Below, piece by piece: positions 57,632 to 64,000 of a stretch of DNA of 64,000 nucleotides (position 1 is the stretch's first letter; every line of letters begins with the position of its first letter). A model generated the notes under the pieces. That model was not told the origin of the DNA, did no database searches, and was given only the letters and a program-made list of their open reading frames with translations. The position numbers and the translations under genes are program-made. This stretch comes from Agromyces italicus DSM 16388. Lineage in GTDB: Bacteria; Actinomycetota; Actinomycetes; Actinomycetales; Microbacteriaceae. The stretch spans positions 310,001 to 374,000 of the forward strand of contig NZ_ATXF01000004.1 in the NCBI RefSeq assembly GCF_000421545.1, read 5' to 3'.

Positions 57632-60199
57632 ATGGTGGAAGGCAACGAGAAGAACACGAACGAACCCGATTCGAGGGGTGGCGCGAAGCGACGCGGCGGC
57701 CTGTTTGGCTCCCGCAGGGGCCGCGGCAAAGCGGCCCCGCCGGCAGTCGACGCGATGACGCCGGTCGTCGAGCCCGAGGTCGCGGAGGTCACGCCGGCCG
57801 CGATGCCGGCGGCGACCCCGGAGCCCGTGGCGTCCGCGGCGACCGCCATCCCGGCGGCTGCTCCCGAGACGTCGGAGGCGGTGGTCGAGGTCGCTGCGGA
57901 GGCCGAGCCGGCGAGCGAGACGGCGGTCTCCCCGATCCCCGCCGCGCTGACGACGACCTCGCTCATCTTCCACGCCCCGCCGGTGTTCGCCGTGCCCGAG
58001 CGCGACGAGCGCTCCGAGCGCGACGAGCGGGCGAGTGACGAGGCATCGAGCGTGCGCCGCCGCACGCGGCGTCGTTCGGGCGAGGAGGGGCGCCCGTCGG
58101 GCGACGAGCCCGCGAACAACGTCGTGAAGGTGCGCAAGCCCCGCGAGGTCGAGCTCATCACCGAGCCGCAGAAGGTCAAGGGCTCGACGCGTCTCGAGGC
58201 CAAGAAGCAGCGCCGCCGGGACGGCCGCGACGCCGGCCGGCGCCGCGCGGTGATCACCGAGGCCGAGTTCCTCGCCCGCCGTGAATCGGTCGACCGTTCG
58301 ATGGTCGTCCGTGAGAAGGGCGGGCGCATCCAGATCGGCGTGCTCGAAGACGGCGTGCTCGTCGAGCACTACGTGGCCCGCAACCAAGACGCCTCGCTCA
58401 TCGGCAATGTCTACCTCGGGCGCGTGCAGAACGTACTGCCCTCGATGGAGGCCGCGTTCGTCGACATCGGCCGAGGCCGCAACGCCGTGCTCTACTCGGG
58501 CGAGGTCGACTGGGAGGCCGCAGCCGAGAACGGCGAGAAGAACCAGCCGCGCCGCATCGAGCTCGCGCTGAAGCCCGGCGACCGCGTGCTCGTACAGGTC
58601 ACGAAAGACCCGGTCGGTCACAAGGGCGCCCGTCTGACGAGCCAGATCTCCCTGCCAGGTCGTTACCTCGTGTACGTGCCGAACGGGTCGATGAACGGCA
58701 TCAGCCGGAAGCTCCCCGACACCGAGCGCGCACGCCTCAAGAAGATCCTCAAAGAGGTGCTGCCCGAGAACCAGGGCGTCATCGTGCGCACCGCCGCCGA
58801 GGGTGCGACCGAAGAGCAGCTGACGCTCGACGTCAACCGCCTCATCGCGCAGTGGGCCGACATCTCGAAGACCCTCGAGAAGGTGCAGGCCCCCGCGCTA
58901 CTGCACTCCGAGCCCGACCTGCTCATCAAGATCGTCCGCGACGTCTTCAACGAGGACTTCCAGAAGATGGTCATCGAGGGCGACGAGGCGCGCCAGACCA
59001 TCGAGCGTTACCTCCGCGCCGTCGCCCCCGACCTCCTCGAGCGCGTCGAGGCGTACGCGGGTGAGCGCGACTCCTTCGACGAGTTCCGCATCTCGGAGCA
59101 GATCGAGAAGGCGCTCGACCGCAAGGTGTGGCTGCCCTCCGGCGGCTCGCTCGTCATCGACCGCACCGAGGCGATGACGGTCGTCGACGTCAACACGGGC
59201 AAGTTCGTCGGCTCCGGCGGCAACCTCGAAGAGACGGTCACGAAGAACAACCTCGAGGCCGCCGAAGAGATCGTGCGTCAGCTGCGCCTGCGCGACATCG
59301 GCGGCATCATCGTCGTCGACTTCATCGACATGGTGCTCGAGTCGAACCGCGACCTCGTGCTTCGCCGACTCGTCGAGTGCCTCTCGCGCGACCGCACCAA
59401 GCACCAGGTCGCCGAGGTCACCTCGCTCGGCCTTGTGCAGATGACGCGGAAGAAGCTCGGCCTCGGGCTCCTCGAGTCGTTCAGCGAGCCCTGCGAGGTG
59501 TGCGCCGGGCGCGGCATCATCGTGCACCACGAGCCCGTGATGAAGCACCGCGCCCCGCAGCAGCAGCCCGAGCGTCGTCGCAGCCGCGGCGGCAGCGGCA
59601 GCTCGAACGGCGGCGGTCAGCAGCAGCAGGCCGCGCAGCCCGCGGCGGCGAGCGCCCCGCACACCGGCACCCACGCGATCACCGACGACGTGAAGCACGC
59701 CCTCGCGCAGATCGCGGCCTCGACCATCCCGCACGCCGAGCCGAAGGGCGACGACGCCGGGCCCGCCGCCGAGCCGCCGACCGCCGGGGTCGCGGCCGTC
59801 GCGCCGACCGCCGGCCGCCGCCGCGGTCGCCACCGTCGGGTGTCGCAGGAGCAGGGCACCCCGGAGGCAGGCGCGGCCGGCGACGAGCCCGCATCGGCGT
59901 CGACCGGCACCACGGCCGAGACCGAGGTCGCAGCGAAGTCCGCTCCCGAGGCCGAAGCGGCGCCGATCCTGGAGCTGCCCGCACCCGCCGTCGACCGCAA
60001 GCGGCCGGTCCATGCAGCCGAGGCCGAGGTGCTCCTCGACTCGGTGCTCGATGCGCTGCCGGCCCCGAAGAAGGCCGGTGAGGGGCGCTCCCGCAGCCGC
60101 CGCGTCTCGACCGCGGCGCTCAGCACCGGCGGAGCCCCGCCCGTCATCACCCGGGCCGACGAGGCCGCTGGCGACGAGGCATCCGACCGTTCAGAGTGA
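57632..60199 (+). CDS. rne: Ribonuclease E/G
   Basis: 855 residues. Single-strand endoribonuclease for mRNA decay and rRNA processing. A charged, Ala/Pro/Glu-rich disordered N-terminal extension (about 1-220, with a run of Arg-rich repeats) precedes the S1 domain (about 225-330). The catalytic core (about 330-625) has the metal-binding VVDVNTGKFVG and IIVVDFIDM. The zinc-link motif CEVC is at about 620-623. A disordered tail (630-855) contains GRRRGRHRRVSQEQ. The N-terminal extension is typical of actinobacterial RNase E. It overlaps the convergent DUF4031 gene by 9 bp. Confidence 0.95.
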   Translation: MVEGNEKNTNEPDSRGGAKRRGGLFGSRRGRGKAAPPAVDAMTPVVEPEVAEVTPAAMPAATPEPVASAATAIPAAAPETSEAVVEVAAEAEPASETAVSPIPAALTTTSLIFHAPPVFAVPERDERSERDERASDEASSVRRRTRRRSGEEGRPSGDEPANNVVKVRKPREVELITEPQKVKGSTRLEAKKQRRRDGRDAGRRRAVITEAEFLARRESVDRSMVVREKGGRIQIGVLEDGVLVEHYVARNQDASLIGNVYLGRVQNVLPSMEAAFVDIGRGRNAVLYSGEVDWEAAAENGEKNQPRRIELALKPGDRVLVQVTKDPVGHKGARLTSQISLPGRYLVYVPNGSMNGISRKLPDTERARLKKILKEVLPENQGVIVRTAAEGATEEQLTLDVNRLIAQWADISKTLEKVQAPALLHSEPDLLIKIVRDVFNEDFQKMVIEGDEARQTIERYLRAVAPDLLERVEAYAGERDSFDEFRISEQIEKALDRKVWLPSGGSLVIDRTEAMTVVDVNTGKFVGSGGNLEETVTKNNLEAAEEIVRQLRLRDIGGIIVVDFIDMVLESNRDLVLRRLVECLSRDRTKHQVAEVTSLGLVQMTRKKLGLGLLESFSEPCEVCAGRGIIVHHEPVMKHRAPQQQPERRRSRGGSGSSNGGGQQQQAAQPAAASAPHTGTHAITDDVKHALAQIAASTIPHAEPKGDDAGPAAEPPTAGVAAVAPTAGRRRGRHRRVSQEQGTPEAGAAGDEPASASTGTTAETEVAAKSAPEAEAAPILELPAPAVDRKRPVHAAEAEVLLDSVLDALPAPKKAGEGRSRSRRVSTAALSTGGAPPVITRADEAAGDEASDRSE

Positions 60200-60478
60200 G
60201 GTTCGGCGCCTGCGGGCGCGCCGCTCGCGCGGCGTGACCCGCAGGCCGCTCCTCGCGAGCCGCACGACGAGCTCGCGGGGTTCGACCGGGAGCGCTCCGG
60301 CGGCGACCAGGTCGTCGTAGCGCTCGACCGGCACGTCGTAGTGGTCGAGGTCGAACGATCGCGGCGGCAGCTCGGCGCGGCGCGCGAAGGCGTGCAACTC
60401 ATCGATCGAGGCGTCGCTCACGAGGTGGGCCCACACGGTGCCGTGCTTCGGCCAGAGCGGCGTGTCGATCAGTATCAC
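60191..60478 (-). CDS. DUF4031 domain protein
   Basis: 95 residues, whole length of the domain: ILIDTPLWPKHGTVWAHLVSD at the start, then DELHAFARRAELPPRSFDLD and a basic tail. Function unknown. GTG start with GCGGAGG about 6 nt upstream. Its end overlaps the rne end by 9 bp on the opposite strand. Confidence 0.85.
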   Translation of the reverse strand: MILIDTPLWPKHGTVWAHLVSDASIDELHAFARRAELPPRSFDLDHYDVPVERYDDLVAAGALPVEPRELVVRLARSGLRVTPRERRARRRRTSL

Positions 60479-60479
60479 G

Positions 60480-60539
60480 TCAGCCTCCGCTTCGCGCTCG
60501 TCGACCTCGCCGAACAGGCGGGGCGAGGAGCTCGGTCAT
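60480..60539 (-). CDS. Possible leaderless micro-ORF before DUF4031
   Basis: A 19-codon ORF (MTELLAPPVRRGRRARSGG) starts exactly 6 nt after a TACGAT box and stops 1 nt before the DUF4031 GTG. The spacing is the same as at the annotated leaderless genes, so the ATG should be the first codon of the mRNA. The peptide has no recognisable features apart from many arginines. It may only couple translation. Confidence 0.35.
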   Translation of the reverse strand: MTELLAPPVRRGRRARSGG

Positions 60540-60545
60540 ACCGGG

Positions 60546-60551
60546 ATCGTA
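60546..60551 (-). promoter_or_regulatory. -10 box TACGAT before the micro-ORF and DUF4031
   Basis: On the minus strand TACGAT, 6 nt, then ATG at 60539. Confidence 0.45.
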
Positions 60552-60587
60552 CGCGGGGGAGCACTGCGACGCGCCGGTGGCGCCCGT

Positions 60588-60616
60588 TTGACCGCATTCG
60601 AGTCATCCGGTAAACT
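60588..60616 (+). promoter_or_regulatory. rplU-rpmA promoter
   Basis: TTGACC (60588-60593), a 17-nt spacer and TAAACT (60611-60616) form the best complete -35/-10 pair in the window. Transcription should start near 60623. Confidence 0.75.
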
Positions 60617-60622
60617 CGTCCG

Positions 60623-60795
60623 TTGGTGCCGCCGCTTATCACGGTGCGCGCCGATTCGCAGTCGATTCTGCACGCAGTTCAACCTGCACAGTGTTTTCTG
60701 GCAGTCACCACCCTTCTTCCCGCTGGGGCGACCGCGCAGTGACAATCCCATCAGACAGTCGGAACCCCAGGGTTCCCCAGAGATAGGTACGAGTA
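60623..60795 (+). promoter_or_regulatory. rplU leader
   Basis: About 170 nt, less GC-rich than the surroundings. A GGAACC-CCAG-GGTTCC hairpin at 60761-60776 lies 20 nt before the GTG. It may be a ribosomal-protein leader, but I cannot match it to a known L21 leader. Confidence 0.4.
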
Positions 60796-61104
60796 GTGGT
60801 TTACGCAGTAGTGCGCGCCGGCGGTCGGCAGGAGAAGGTCGAAGTCGGCACCATCGTGACGATGGACCGGATCGCGGCTGACAAGGACGGCAACGTCCAG
60901 CTCATCCCGGTGCTCCTCGTCGACGGTGAGAAGATCACCTCCGACGCCAAGTCGCTTGCCAAGGTCACCGTCACCGCCGAGGTCCTGAACGACCTCCGCG
61001 GCCCCAAGATCGTGATCCAGAAGTTCAAGAACAAGACCGGCTACAAGAAGCGCCAGGGCCACCGTCAGGAGCTCACGCGCGTCAAGATCACCGGCATCAA
61101 GTAG
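60796..61104 (+). CDS. rplU: 50S ribosomal protein L21
   Basis: 102 residues, standard length. [20 protein letters not shown] at the start and the basic C-terminus [16 protein letters not shown] are family marks. GTG start with a weak AGATAGG upstream. First gene of the rplU-rpmA unit. Confidence 0.97.
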   Translation: MVYAVVRAGGRQEKVEVGTIVTMDRIAADKDGNVQLIPVLLVDGEKITSDAKSLAKVTVTAEVLNDLRGPKIVIQKFKNKTGYKKRQGHRQELTRVKITGIK

Positions 61105-61132
61105 CCCGCGGCGCCTCGAAGGAGAATCAGAC

Positions 61133-61390
61133 ATGGCACACAAAAAGGGAGCGAGCTCCACTCGCAACGGTCGTGACTCGAACGCGCAGCGCCTCGGCGT
61201 AAAGCGCTTCGGCGGCCAGGTCGTCAGCGCCGGCGAGATCCTCGTCCGCCAGCGCGGCACCCACTTCCACCCGGGTGCGGGCGTCGGTCGCGGTGGCGAC
61301 GACACGCTCTTCGCGCTCGAGGCCGGCGCGGTGCAGTTCGGCAACAAGGGCGGCCGCAAGGTCGTCAACATCGTGGCGGTCGGCGAATAG
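61133..61390 (+). CDS. rpmA: 50S ribosomal protein L27
   Basis: 85 residues. Begins directly [16 protein letters not shown], so no N-terminal cleavage of the Firmicutes type is needed. AAGGAGA lies upstream of the ATG. Its N-terminus reaches the peptidyl-transferase centre. Confidence 0.97.
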   Translation: MAHKKGASSTRNGRDSNAQRLGVKRFGGQVVSAGEILVRQRGTHFHPGAGVGRGGDDTLFALEAGAVQFGNKGGRKVVNIVAVGE

Positions 61391-61397
61391 TCGACCG

Positions 61398-61432
61398 GGT
61401 TTCGAGACGCCCGCTGCGCGGGCTCCTCAACC
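61398..61432. repeat. REP-like element (GGTTTCGAGACGCC type)
   Basis: GGTTTCGAGACGCCC..GGGCTCCTCAACC with a GCCCGC/GCGGGC stem closed by a 3-nt loop. It is a half-size relative of the element at 56647-56733 and belongs to a repeat type I know from many Micrococcales genomes. Confidence 0.7.
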
Positions 61433-61442
61433 TACAAATCGT

Positions 61443-61470
61443 GTGAGGGCGGGCTTCGGCTCGCCCTCAC
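61443..61470 (+). terminator. Terminator behind rpmA
   Basis: A 9-bp stem GTGAGGGCG/CGCCCTCAC with an inner GC-TTCG-GC turn is followed by GTGTTTC. It lies 28 nt before obgE. Confidence 0.8.
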
Positions 61471-61498
61471 GTGTTTCATCGCTGAGAAGGGGTACGGA

Positions 61499-63073
61499 AT
61501 GGTCAGCTTCGTCGACGAGGTGACGCTGTTCCTGCGCGCCGGGCACGGTGGCAACGGGTGCGTGTCGGTGCGCCGCGAGAAGTTCAAGCCGCTCGCGGGC
61601 CCCGACGGCGGCAACGGCGGTCACGGCGGCGACATCGTGCTGGTCGCCGACCCGCAGGTCACCACTCTCCTCGCCTACCACGGTCGCCCCCACCGATCCT
61701 CGGCGAACGGGCAGCCCGGCCAGGGCGACAACCGTTCGGGCGCCCTCGGCGAGTCGCTCGAACTTCCGGTGCCAGTCGGCACCGTCGTGAAGGACGAAGA
61801 CGGCAATGAACTCGCCGACCTCGCCGAGCCCGGACTCCGCTACGTCGCGGCCTCCGGCGGCCTCGGCGGCCTCGGCAACGCGGCCCTCGCGACGACGAAG
61901 CGCAAGGCGCCCGGCTTCGCGCTGCTCGGCACCGACGGCGACGAGGTGCAGATCACCCTCGAGCTGAAGAGCATCGCCGACGTCGCCCTCGTCGGGTATC
62001 CGAGCGCCGGCAAGTCGAGCCTCATCGCCGCGCTCTCCGCGGCACGGCCGAAGATCGCCGATTACCCGTTCACGACGCTTCATCCGAACCTCGGCGTCGT
62101 GCAGGCGGGCGACCACCGCTATACGGTCGCCGACGTGCCGGGCCTCATCGAGGGCGCGAGCGAGGGCAAGGGGCTCGGCCTCGAGTTCCTCCGCCACGTC
62201 GAGCGCTGCTCGGCGCTGCTGCACGTCCTCGACTGCGCCACGCTCGAGCCCGGTCGTGACCCGCTCAGCGACCTCGATGTCATCCTCGCCGAACTCGGCG
62301 CCTACCCGGTGCCCGAGGGGCAGGTTCCGCTGCTCGAGCGCCCGCAGATCGTCGCGCTGAACAAGATCGACGTGCCCGAGGCGCGCGAGCTGGCCGAGTT
62401 CGTGCGGCCCGACCTCGAAGCGCGGGGCTACCGCGTGTTCGAGATCTCGACGGTGAGCCACGAGGGGCTGCGCCAGCTCGGCTTCGCCCTCGGCGAGCTC
62501 GTCGACCACGCCCGCATCGCCGCCGCCGCAGCGCCGGCGCCCGAGCGCATCGTCATCCGCCCGAAGGCGGTCGACCAGGTCGAATTCACCGTGCGAGCCG
62601 AGGGTGGCAGCTACGGCACGCTCTACCGCGTGCTCGGCAAGAAGCCCGAGCGGTGGGTGCAGCAGACCGACTTCGCGAACGACGAGGCCGTCGGCTTCCT
62701 CGCCGACCGCCTCGCGAAGCTCGGCGTCGAAGACCAACTCGTTCGCGCCGGCGCCGTCGCCGGCTCCACCGTCGTCATCGGCAAGGGGCAGGGCGTCGTC
62801 TTCGACTGGGAGCCGACGCTCACCTCGACGGCCGAGCTCATCACCGCACCGCGCGGCACCGATGTGCGCCTCGACGACAACCGTCGTGCGACCCGTGCCG
62901 AGCGCAAGAGCGACTACCACGAGCGCATGGACGCGAAGGCCGAGGCGCGTGCCGAGCTCGAGCGCGAGCGCGAGGCGGGTCTCTGGGCCGACGGCGACGG
63001 CGATGCCGACACCGTCGGCGACGTCGTCGAGACCGGCTCGGAGGCGGGCTCGGGCGACGAGGGCGAGCGGTGA
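61499..63073 (+). CDS. obgE: GTPase Obg
   Basis: 524 residues. Ribosome-associated GTPase. The Gly-rich Obg fold (about 1-160) precedes the G domain with [30 protein letters not shown] and NKID. A complete C-terminal OCT domain (about 345-430) follows, then an acidic/charged tail (about 440-524). The OCT domain is the form found in Gram-positives. AGAAGGGG precedes the ATG. It overlaps proB by 4 bp. Confidence 0.97.
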   Translation: MVSFVDEVTLFLRAGHGGNGCVSVRREKFKPLAGPDGGNGGHGGDIVLVADPQVTTLLAYHGRPHRSSANGQPGQGDNRSGALGESLELPVPVGTVVKDEDGNELADLAEPGLRYVAASGGLGGLGNAALATTKRKAPGFALLGTDGDEVQITLELKSIADVALVGYPSAGKSSLIAALSAARPKIADYPFTTLHPNLGVVQAGDHRYTVADVPGLIEGASEGKGLGLEFLRHVERCSALLHVLDCATLEPGRDPLSDLDVILAELGAYPVPEGQVPLLERPQIVALNKIDVPEARELAEFVRPDLEARGYRVFEISTVSHEGLRQLGFALGELVDHARIAAAAAPAPERIVIRPKAVDQVEFTVRAEGGSYGTLYRVLGKKPERWVQQTDFANDEAVGFLADRLAKLGVEDQLVRAGAVAGSTVVIGKGQGVVFDWEPTLTSTAELITAPRGTDVRLDDNRRATRAERKSDYHERMDAKAEARAELEREREAGLWADGDGDADTVGDVVETGSEAGSGDEGER

Positions 63074-63861
63074 CCGTACGCACGCGCGCCGAGATCGCCT
63101 CGGCACGGCGCATCGTCGTGAAGGTCGGCTCCTCGTCGATCAGCGGCGAGAACGCCGGCCAGATCGCATCGCTCGTCGAGGCGCTGGCCGCCGCGCACGC
63201 CCGCGGCGTCGAGGTCGTGCTCGTGTCATCCGGGGCGATCGCGACCGGCATGCCCTACCTGCGTCTCGACTCGCGACCCAGCGACCTCGCCACGCAGCAG
63301 GCCGCTGCCTCGGTCGGCCAGAACCTGCTGGTCGTGCGCTATCAGGACGCGCTCGACCGATTCGACATCATCGCGGGACAGGTGCTCCTCACCGCGACCG
63401 ACCTCGAGAACGAGACCCCGCGCCACAATGCGCAGCGGGCGATGGATCGTCTGCTCGCACTGCGCATCCTGCCCATCGTGAACGAGAACGACACCGTCGC
63501 GACCCACGAGATCCGCTTCGGCGACAACGACCGTCTCGCGGCCCTCGTCGCCGAGCTCATCGGGGCCGATCTGCTCGTGCTGCTCTCCGACGTCGATGCC
63601 CTCTACACCAAGCCGCCGCACCTCGAGGGTGCCGTGCGGATAGCGCACGTCCCGCACGGCGACGTGCTCGCCGGCGTCGAGATCGGTTCGGTCGGCCGCG
63701 CCGGAGTCGGCACCGGGGGAGCGGAGACGAAGGTCTCCGCCGCTCGCATCGCCGCCGACGCGGGCGCCGCCGTGCTCATCACCGCGACGCCGCTCGTCGC
63801 CGAGGCCCTCGCCGGGGTCGAGATCGGCACCTGGTTCGACCCGGCTCCCGCTGCCGGCTGA
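63070..63861 (+). CDS. proB: Glutamate 5-kinase
   Basis: 263 residues. First step of proline synthesis. [32 protein letters not shown] and [19 protein letters not shown] are the amino-acid kinase motifs. [17 protein letters not shown] is the conserved substrate loop. It lacks the C-terminal PUA domain of the E. coli enzyme; such short forms are common. The GTG start overlaps the obgE stop (GTGA). Confidence 0.96.
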   Translation: MTVRTRAEIASARRIVVKVGSSSISGENAGQIASLVEALAAAHARGVEVVLVSSGAIATGMPYLRLDSRPSDLATQQAAASVGQNLLVVRYQDALDRFDIIAGQVLLTATDLENETPRHNAQRAMDRLLALRILPIVNENDTVATHEIRFGDNDRLAALVAELIGADLLVLLSDVDALYTKPPHLEGAVRIAHVPHGDVLAGVEIGSVGRAGVGTGGAETKVSAARIAADAGAAVLITATPLVAEALAGVEIGTWFDPAPAAG

Positions 63862-63898
63862 CGTTCGTCACACGGTGAGCGGGGCACCGCCCCTCGCC

Positions 63899-63904
63899 TA
63901 GGCT
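63899..63904 (+). promoter_or_regulatory. -10 box TAGGCT of proA
   Basis: TAGGCT, 6 nt, then ATG at 63911: leaderless layout. Confidence 0.6.
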
Positions 63905-63910
63905 GGTGCC

Positions 63911-64000
63911 ATGGAGCATCCCGACCTCGACCTCGCCGTGCTCGATGAGCGCTTCGCCGCTGCGAAGGCGGCCTCGTACCTGCTCGCCCGCGCCTCCACC
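63911..64000 (+). CDS. proA: Glutamate-5-semialdehyde dehydrogenase, 5' end only
   Basis: 30 codons are in the window (MEHPDLDLAVLDERFAAAKA then ASYLLARAST). Position after proB and the AAKAASYLLA stretch, typical of the ProA N-terminus, support the call; the catalytic part lies outside the window. Confidence 0.75.
   Translation, partial: MEHPDLDLAVLDERFAAAKAASYLLARAST

Noticed and set aside
60623..60742. A 39-codon ORF starting with TTG exactly 6 nt after the rplU -10 box
   Set aside because: Its third codon positions are not GC-rich (many T and A), the peptide has no recognisable features and it ends 53 nt before rplU, so it is probably leader sequence only.

Overview
The window looks like a stretch of core chromosome from a high-GC actinobacterium, most likely a member of the Microbacteriaceae. 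This rests on protein similarity (ANTAR regulator, RbpA, WhiA, OpcA, actinobacterial S1, RNase E/G), on the gene order, on very GC-rich third codon positions, and on promoters with TAnnnT -10 boxes placed exactly at leaderless start codons. No phage, integrase, insertion sequence, CRISPR array or rRNA operon was seen.

Layout. Positions 1-1260: the end of a pterin-dehydratase/glyoxalase-like gene and tRNA-Leu(CAA) on the minus strand, then an ANTAR response regulator. 1378-17831: information processing and repair (polA, a DUF885 peptidase-like gene, rpsA, coaE, uvrB, uvrA behind a LexA box, uvrC, rapZ, whiA). 17973-22452: sodA, lower glycolysis (gap, pgk, tpiA), secG and rbpA. 22537-30645, minus strand: a pentose-phosphate operon tkt-tal-pgi-zwf-opcA-pgl. 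30964-34304: haem O and haem A synthases (ctaB, ctaA) facing each other across a repeat-rich island that carries one AbiEi/DUF559-type gene. 34494-38612: the Fe-S assembly set sufB, sufD, Rieske ferredoxin, sufC, sufT. 38729-45013: an M3 peptidase, a methyltransferase, a small unknown, an acetyltransferase and valS. 45173-50911: a dipeptide-type ABC transporter with a divergent GntR regulator. 51131-56635: ileS behind a T-box, then folC, a DUF4233 gene and ndk, coupled by 4-bp overlaps. 56740-64000: a VKOR family protein, RNase E/G with a long structured leader, DUF4031, rplU, rpmA, obgE, proB and the start of proA.

How the parts fit: uvrB, uvrA and uvrC give the complete damage-incision set, with uvrA under probable SOS control. 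The glycolytic and pentose-phosphate blocks together cover most of central sugar metabolism and NADPH supply. ctaA and the suf operon fire from one overlapping divergent promoter, so haem A and Fe-S cluster supply may be co-ordinated. A T-box riboswitch ties ileS and the genes behind it to uncharged tRNA-Ile.

Most of the window is ordinary housekeeping sequence. The most unusual parts are the palindromic and tandem repeats around the DUF559 gene (31.9-33.3 kb), the very regular leaderless promoter layout, the recurring heptamer GGCATCC/GGATGCC, the structured rne leader, and a possible leaderless micro-ORF in front of DUF4031.
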